From assembly GCA_044433415.1 (NCBI GenBank), contig JAWXTP010000052.1, positions 1-18,772 on the forward strand: DNA of 18,772 nt. The letters run 5' to 3'. The notes beneath the pieces are model-generated. The model worked only from the letters and a program-made list of their open reading frames with translations, was not told where the DNA came from and did not search any database. The translations under genes were made by a program, and so were the position numbers. This DNA comes from JAWXTP01 sp044433415 (GTDB lineage: Bacteria > Bacteroidota > Bacteroidia > Bacteroidales > Rikenellaceae). Of this stretch, positions 14,429-18,772 are shown piece after piece. Each line of letters opens with the position of its first letter. The stretch's first letter is position 1.

Positions 14429-15805
14429 ATGGAAAATAACCTTCCTGAACAGTTCGTAAAAAATTTATTAGAGGTAATGCCTCAGTCTGAAATAGAGGAG
14501 TTTAAATCTGCTATTTCTAGAGAGTCTATTGTTTCATTACGTACCAATCCTTATAAAAATATTATAAAAGAGGGTGATAAAGTAGCATGGTGTGAAACTG
14601 GAACTTACCTTGACGAGCGCGCTCAATTTACCCTAGACCCTAATTTGCATGGAGGAGGGTATTATGTACAGGAGGCTAGTTCTATGTTTTTAGAACAGCT
14701 ATTCAAACAGGTAATCTTAAAGGAGTTAGGCGATGAAATAGCTGTGTTAGATCTATGTGCAGCTCCAGGAGGTAAGTCTACTCATATATCTTCTTTGGTA
14801 GGCTTAAAATCTCTTGTCGTTGCCAATGAAACAATTTCTTCGCGCAGTAAGATTCTTGAAGAGAATATCATAAAGTGGGGTTTGGGTAATGTTATAGTTA
14901 CTTCTAGTGATCCTAAACAGTTTGGGAATCTAACACATAGTTTTGATGTTCTTTCTATAGATGCTCCATGTTCAGGGGAAGGTATGTTTAGACGAGTTAA
15001 TGATGCTGTTAATCAATGGAGCGCTTCAAATGTAGAGCTTTGTGTACAACGTCAACGCCGTATAATTAGTGATAGCTTTAACTCTCTAAAAGAAGGAGGG
15101 TTTCTAATATATAGTACGTGTACCTTTAATAAAAAGGAAAACGAGGAGAATTTAGCATGGGTATCTGAAAATTTTGACGTAGAGCCTATTGATATAAGTA
15201 TAGAAGATAGTTGGGGTGTTGTAAAAACAATTACAGATGGTATTAATGGATTTAGGTTCTATCCTCATAAGTGTAAAGGTGAGGGTATGTTTATATCCAT
15301 CATGAGAAAAAAGGAATGCGGAGAGTCTAGCCGTATCGTTCAACGTAAAAATTATAAGTCAAGATATGTTGTAGCAGTGTCTAAGGAGCAAAAAGAACTT
15401 GCAACGTGGATTAAAGATAGCGAATCTTTTACATATATAAAGAACGAAAAAGGAATAGTTAAAATGTTCAATAAAAACTATATTGAACTTTTTAAAAACC
15501 TTGAACAGTACGTAAAGATTATATATGAAGGAGTTGAGTTAGGTCAATTTTTTAAATCAGATTTCAAGCCATCACATCCTTTAGCCTTGTATGTAGGGGC
15601 GAATTTTGAGAAAAATGTACCTATAGTATATGTACCAAAAGAAATGGCTTTGGATTTTATCCGTAAAAAAGATATAGATTGTTCGATTTTCGAGATAGGG
15701 ATTAATTTAGTAAGTTATGAGAATCTACCTCTAGGCTTTATAAAAAGGATAGGTAATAGGTGCAATAATTTATATCCAAAAGAGTTTAGAATAGTAAACT
15801 TATAA
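14429..15805 (+). CDS. rsmF: RsmF-like rRNA cytosine-C5 methyltransferase
   Basis: This 458-aa member of the NOL1/NOP2/Sun family methylates cytosine C5 in RNA using S-adenosylmethionine, in the cytoplasm. It shows the SAM-binding motif DLCAAPGGKSTH (108-119), the motif IV cysteine in IDAPCSGEGMFR (C181), and the catalytic motif VI cysteine in YSTCTF (C231). The CSGEGMFR wording and the C-terminal PUA-like extension (about 290-458) favour RsmF (16S rRNA) over RsmB. The E. coli homologue has about 480 residues. The start lies 5 nt after the regulator's stop codon. The specific RNA target is inferred from family resemblance. Confidence 0.85.
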   Translation: MENNLPEQFVKNLLEVMPQSEIEEFKSAISRESIVSLRTNPYKNIIKEGDKVAWCETGTYLDERAQFTLDPNLHGGGYYVQEASSMFLEQLFKQVILKELGDEIAVLDLCAAPGGKSTHISSLVGLKSLVVANETISSRSKILEENIIKWGLGNVIVTSSDPKQFGNLTHSFDVLSIDAPCSGEGMFRRVNDAVNQWSASNVELCVQRQRRIISDSFNSLKEGGFLIYSTCTFNKKENEENLAWVSENFDVEPIDISIEDSWGVVKTITDGINGFRFYPHKCKGEGMFISIMRKKECGESSRIVQRKNYKSRYVVAVSKEQKELATWIKDSESFTYIKNEKGIVKMFNKNYIELFKNLEQYVKIIYEGVELGQFFKSDFKPSHPLALYVGANFEKNVPIVYVPKEMALDFIRKKDIDCSIFEIGINLVSYENLPLGFIKRIGNRCNNLYPKEFRIVNL

Positions 15806-16154
15806 GATGTTTATTTATTAGTTGTGCTTTTTCTGTAAATTGTTAGATTTTCTGGGTATTTTTAGGGTAGTTTTAGTAATAGTTTGAAGAAAAACTGAAA
15901 ATATCTGTTTTTTTTGTAATTTTTTGTACAATTATAACATTTTGTTCTAAAAAAATTAGTCTGTCTTAAATAAAAAAATTATATTTGTAAAATAAAAGTG
16001 TTAGAAGCTAGTGTTTGTTAATCTTAATTTGTTTGTTAATGAACTATAAACTAGTGGTTTGCTTTTTGTAATGTATTTATTAGTGAATAAGTAAATACAA
16101 CTTAAATTATTTGAACTTATACATATAAAATATTTAAATTAATAATAAATTACT
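15806..16154 (+). promoter_or_regulatory. AT-rich spacer carrying the pgk promoter
   Basis: There is no gene in these 349 nt. TATATTTG at 15980-15987 is an exact -7 box, with only a weak TTAG where -33 should be. It would give pgk a leader of roughly 160 nt. A 7-bp stem (GTATTTA 16073-16079, TAAATAC 16092-16098) lies in that leader. I see no clear terminator after the methyltransferase gene and no recognisable riboswitch. Confidence 0.45.
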
Positions 16155-17348
16155 ATGCAACAATCAATTGACAGTTACGATTTTACAGGTAAACGTGCGA
16201 TTATCCGTGTTGATTTCAACGTTCCTTTAGATGGAGATTTAAATGTAACAGACGATACTCGTATCCGTGCTGCCATTCCAACTATTAAAAAAATATTAGC
16301 AGGTGGTGGTTCTGCTATCCTTATGTCTCACTTAGGTCGTCCAAAAGAAGGACCAGAGGATAAATTCTCTTTACGTCACATCATTTCTTGCCTAGAAGGT
16401 AACTTAGGTACTCAAGTAGACTTCGCAAATGATTGTGTTGGTGAACAAGCTAAAGAAAAAGCTGCTGCTTTAAAACCAGGTCAAGTGTTACTTCTTGAAA
16501 ACCTTCGTTTCTACAAAGAAGAAACTAAAGGTAACGAAGAGTTTGCTGCTACATTAGCATCTTTAGCTGACTGTTACGTAAATGACGCATTTGGTACTGC
16601 TCATCGTGCTCACGCATCTACAACTATTATCGCTAAATTCTTTAGCAATGATAAAATGTTTGGTTACGTTATGGAAGGCGAATTATCTGCTATAGATAAA
16701 GTATTAGAAGCTCCAGAACGTCCATTTATCGCTATTTTAGGTGGTGCTAAAGTTTCTACAAAAATCTCAGTTATCGAAAAATTACTTCCTAAAGTTGACG
16801 TACTTATCGCAGCTGGTGGTATGACTTATACTATTCAAGCTGCTAAAGGTGGTAACATTGGTGATTCTATGTGTGAGAAAGATCAATTTGAGACTGTTCA
16901 CAAATTTATCGCTGAAGCTGAAAAAGCAAATGTTGAAATTGGTTTAGCATGTGATGCTGTTTGTATCGCTGAATTCAAAAACGATACTCCATCTCAAGTA
17001 TGTCCTTCAAACAATATCCCTAAAGGTTGGGAAGGCGTTGACATAGGTCCTGCTACTTGTGAAGATTTCGCTAAAATGATTAAAAAATGTAAAACTATCC
17101 TTTGGAATGGTCCTATGGGTGTATTCGAAATGGATAACTATGCAGTTGGTTCAAAAGCTATCGCTGATGCTATCGCTGAAGCTACAGAAAACGGAGCTTA
17201 CTCACTAATTGGTGGTGGTGACTCAGTAGCTTGTATCAATAAATTTGGTATGGCTGATAAAGTTAGCTACAACTCAACAGGTGGTGGTGCTTTATTAGAG
17301 TACATGGAAGGTGCTGTTCTTCCAGGTGTTGCTGCTATCCGTGAATAA
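16155..17348 (+). CDS. pgk: Phosphoglycerate kinase
   Basis: This 397-aa protein is standard length for bacterial PGK, which interconverts 1,3-bisphosphoglycerate + ADP and 3-phosphoglycerate + ATP in glycolysis. Substrate-side motifs are RVDFNVPLD (residues about 18-26), SHLGRPKEG and LLLENLRFYKEE. Nucleotide-side motifs are GGAKVSTKI, WNGPMGVFEMDNYAVGSKAIA and GGGDSVACINKFG. Codon use looks strongly biased and synonymous choices are repetitive (for example GGTGGT runs), as expected for a highly expressed gene. It stands alone, with its own promoter region and a strong terminator. DHAP from LsrF would ultimately pass through this step, but no regulatory link is visible. Confidence 0.97.
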   Translation: MQQSIDSYDFTGKRAIIRVDFNVPLDGDLNVTDDTRIRAAIPTIKKILAGGGSAILMSHLGRPKEGPEDKFSLRHIISCLEGNLGTQVDFANDCVGEQAKEKAAALKPGQVLLLENLRFYKEETKGNEEFAATLASLADCYVNDAFGTAHRAHASTTIIAKFFSNDKMFGYVMEGELSAIDKVLEAPERPFIAILGGAKVSTKISVIEKLLPKVDVLIAAGGMTYTIQAAKGGNIGDSMCEKDQFETVHKFIAEAEKANVEIGLACDAVCIAEFKNDTPSQVCPSNNIPKGWEGVDIGPATCEDFAKMIKKCKTILWNGPMGVFEMDNYAVGSKAIADAIAEATENGAYSLIGGGDSVACINKFGMADKVSYNSTGGGALLEYMEGAVLPGVAAIRE

Positions 17349-17370
17349 TTTACAAATACAGGGTGTTCCC

Positions 17371-17398
17371 TAAAGGGGAGTTCTAGAAGTTTCCTAAA
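17371..17398. repeat. Collapsed copy of the palindromic repeat
   Basis: TAAAGGGGAGTTCTA is joined directly to TCTAGAAGTTTCCTAAA (sharing TCTA), as if the two terminal arms of the repeat had fused and lost the interior. A further partial arm (GTTTCTAGAAGC) follows at about 17399-17410. Confidence 0.55.
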
Positions 17399-17462
17399 GT
17401 TTCTAGAAGCTAATTTGGGAAATAACTTTGAAATATTATCACCTTTTTTTGGTGATTGTGAT

Positions 17463-17511
17463 AAAAGTAGAGTGTTTTTTTTTGTTAAACACTCTACTTT
17501 TACTATTTTTG
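17463..17511 (+). terminator. pgk terminator
   Basis: Perfect 15-nt arms at 17463-17477 and 17487-17501 flank a T-rich 9-nt loop, followed by TACTATTTTTG. A smaller stem (17438-17443 with 17451-17456, T7 loop) precedes it. The structure is symmetrical enough to act in both directions. Its loop overlaps the -33 element of the nadA promoter. Confidence 0.75.
17481..17511 (+). promoter_or_regulatory. nadA promoter
   Basis: TTTG (17481-17484), 19 nt, then TATTTTTG (17504-17511): both elements match the Bacteroidetes consensus with ideal spacing. Transcription would begin near 17518. That leaves only a few bases before the ATG at 17525 but about 58 nt before the ATG at 17576, which supports the latter start. 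Confidence 0.6.
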
Positions 17512-17575
17512 TATCTTCTTAACTATGTATGTGAGTTATTGTTCGCATACTTTAAATGGTACAAAACCTAAAAAA

Positions 17576-18508
17576 ATGACAAAATTAGAACTTATACAAA
17601 ATATTGAGGCTCTAAAAAAAGAGAGAAATGCTATTATTTTAGCACATTATTATACACCTGATGAAGTGCAAGAGGTTGCAGACTTTGTGGGTGACTCTTT
17701 AGCTTTATCACGTGTAGCAGCAAATAATGATGCAGATGTTATCCTTTTTGCAGGAGTTCACTTTATGGCAGAAACAGCCAAGGTGCTTTCTCCACAGAAA
17801 ACAGTTCTTTTGCCTGATTTAGAGGCAGGTTGTTCTCTTGCAGATTCTTGTGATGCAACAAAATTTGGAGAGTTTGTTAAAAAATACCCAGATCATACCG
17901 TTATTTCTTATGTGAATACTACTGTAGGTGTTAAGGCTCACACAGATATTGTTTGCACAAGTTCTAATGCTATTTCTGTTGTTGATTCTTTACCTAAGGA
18001 TGCTAAGATTATCTTTGGTCCTGACCGTAATCTAGGTAACTATGTGAAAACTTCTACAGGACGTGAAGATATGATTATTTGGGATGGTGCTTGTCATGTT
18101 CACGAACAATTTTCGCTTGAAAGAATCCTTGAACTTAAGGAGGCTAATCCTGATGCTAAGATTCTTACTCACCCTGAGTGTAAAAAACCTATACATCTAA
18201 TATCTGATGTGTTAGGCTCTACAGCTGAGTTGTTGGAGTTTGCAAAAACTGATTCAGCGACAAAATTTATTGTCGTTACTGAACCAGGAATTTTATATAA
18301 AATGAAGTTAGAGTGTCCAGGAAAGGAGTTTATCCCTGCGCCTCCAACTGATTCAACATGTGGTTGTAATGATTGTAGTTACATGAAATTGAACACTTTA
18401 GAGAAAATATATAATACATTAAAAAATAACACAAATATCATTGAAATTGATGAAGAAATGCGTCAAAAGGCAGAGAAGTCTATTCTTCGTATGTTAGAAA
18501 TAGGTTAA
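17576..18508 (+). CDS. nadA: Quinolinate synthase
   Basis: NadA is a [4Fe-4S] enzyme that condenses iminoaspartate with DHAP to make quinolinate for NAD synthesis. I choose the ATG at 17576 (MTKLELIQ, 310 aa) over the one at 17525 (327 aa), because the extra 17 residues are not NadA-like and the predicted transcription start is about 17518. Motifs are ILAHYYTPDEVQEVADFVGDS, LFAGVHFMAETAK and FGPDRNLG. Counting from the 17576 ATG, the cluster cysteines are C86 (EAGCSLADSC), C173 (GACHVHEQF) and C267 (CSYMKLNTLEKIY). The stop codon TAA lies inside the terminal TTAAGG of a palindromic repeat. No nadB or nadC is in the window. Confidence 0.95.
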   Translation: MTKLELIQNIEALKKERNAIILAHYYTPDEVQEVADFVGDSLALSRVAANNDADVILFAGVHFMAETAKVLSPQKTVLLPDLEAGCSLADSCDATKFGEFVKKYPDHTVISYVNTTVGVKAHTDIVCTSSNAISVVDSLPKDAKIIFGPDRNLGNYVKTSTGREDMIIWDGACHVHEQFSLERILELKEANPDAKILTHPECKKPIHLISDVLGSTAELLEFAKTDSATKFIVVTEPGILYKMKLECPGKEFIPAPPTDSTCGCNDCSYMKLNTLEKIYNTLKNNTNIIEIDEEMRQKAEKSILRMLEIG

Positions 18509-18599
18509 GGGAACTTCTAAAAATTGGATTTTAACGCTTTTAGATTTAGAAGTTTTAGATTTGGAATCGAATAAAACCAATTATTAGAACTCCCCTTAA
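18505..18599. repeat. Dispersed palindromic repeat, copy D
   Basis: The element starts TTAAGGGAACTTCTAAAAA and ends, reverse-complemented, TTAAGGGGAGTTCTAATAA. Its arms continue into TTTTAACGC and TTTTATTCGAT, as in copy B. The interior at 18538-18565 is a 28-nt match to copy A (264-291). Its first bases include the nadA stop codon (18506-18508), and it can fold as a terminator-like stem for nadA. Confidence 0.8.
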
Positions 18600-18614
18600 G
18601 GGAGTTCCCCTTAA
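18596..18614. repeat. Minimal palindrome of repeat ends
   Basis: TTAAGGGAGTTCCCCTTAA consists of two repeat termini back to back, sharing its TTAA with the end of copy D. It looks like a second, almost fully collapsed copy. Confidence 0.55.
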
Positions 18615-18665
18615 TGTGTTTGCGCACCTGTTTAATGATAGAATTAATTAAAAATTATAAAAATT

Positions 18666-18772
18666 ATGGGAAGAGCATTTGAATACCGCAAAGCTACTAA
18701 AATGAAACGCTGGAGCAACATGGCTCGTGTGTTTACTCGTCTAGGAAAACAAATTTGTATGGCTGCAAAAGA
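18666..18772 (+). CDS. yebC: YebC/PmpR-family protein, 5' end only
   Basis: Translation from the ATG at 18666 gives MGRAFEYRKATKMKRWSNMA and continues to the window edge, 35 complete codons in all. The opening is characteristic of YebC/PmpR-family proteins (usually about 240 aa), which have been described as DNA-binding regulators and, more recently, as ribosome-associated factors. The A-rich leader AAAAATTATAAAAATT before the ATG is typical of this genome's starts. Only the N-terminal tail is visible, so the family call rests on this short but distinctive segment. Confidence 0.8.
   Translation, partial: MGRAFEYRKATKMKRWSNMARVFTRLGKQICMAAK

Noticed and set aside
15806..16154. Riboswitch in the pgk leader
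   Set aside because: Only a weak 7-bp stem is visible and no known aptamer motif is recognisable.
17525..17575. N-terminal extension of NadA from the first ATG
   Set aside because: The 17 residues are not NadA-like, and the predicted transcription start near 17518 leaves almost no leader for this ATG.

Overview
The window looks like a chromosomal stretch from a Bacteroidetes bacterium, most likely order Bacteroidales. It is AT-rich, and the starts lack Shine-Dalgarno sequences and are preceded by A-rich leaders. Several genes carry the Bacteroidetes-type promoter (TTTG at -33, TAnnTTTG at -7). I cannot name the genus from sequence alone.

Positions 1-551 hold no gene. They contain a terminator for something upstream, a dispersed palindromic repeat and a strong 24-bp hairpin. 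From 13053 down to 552, nine genes run on the minus strand, probably as one co-regulated locus with internal promoters and hairpins. In transcription order they are: a beta-propeller di-haem c-type cytochrome; a RidA/chorismatase-like protein; a cupin lipoprotein resembling sugar isomerases; a small VOC (glyoxalase-fold) protein; dhaK; dhaL; lsrF; a secreted beta-propeller; and a 1314-aa secreted fusion of an NPCBM-like domain, a hydrazine-synthase-alpha-like region with two CxxCH haem sites, and a formylglycine-generating-enzyme (FGE)-like domain with no cysteine. A LacI-family regulator is divergently transcribed from 13389, followed 5 nt later by an RsmF-type RNA methyltransferase. Housekeeping genes follow on the plus strand: pgk, nadA and the 5' end of a YebC-family gene cut by the window edge.

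The metabolic core is DhaK + DhaL + LsrF. LsrF closely matches the E. coli enzyme, with the Schiff-base lysine at the same residue number, 203. It would cleave a phosphorylated ketone into dihydroxyacetone phosphate plus acetyl-CoA or an aldehyde. DhaK/DhaL would supply the phosphorylated ketone, and the VOC and cupin proteins are candidate isomerases upstream of it. LsrK, LsrG and DhaM are not in the window, so this may be an autoinducer-2 (DPD) route that isomerises before phosphorylating, or a ketose-1-phosphate route. How the haem-bearing periplasmic proteins fit is unknown.

The intergenic spaces carry a family of mosaic palindromic repeats. There are four recognisable copies (231-399, 6391-6491, 10999-11077, 18505-18599), two collapsed copies and some fragments. 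Their arms share GGGAA(C/G)TTCTAA-type ends, and one copy supplies the nadA stop codon.
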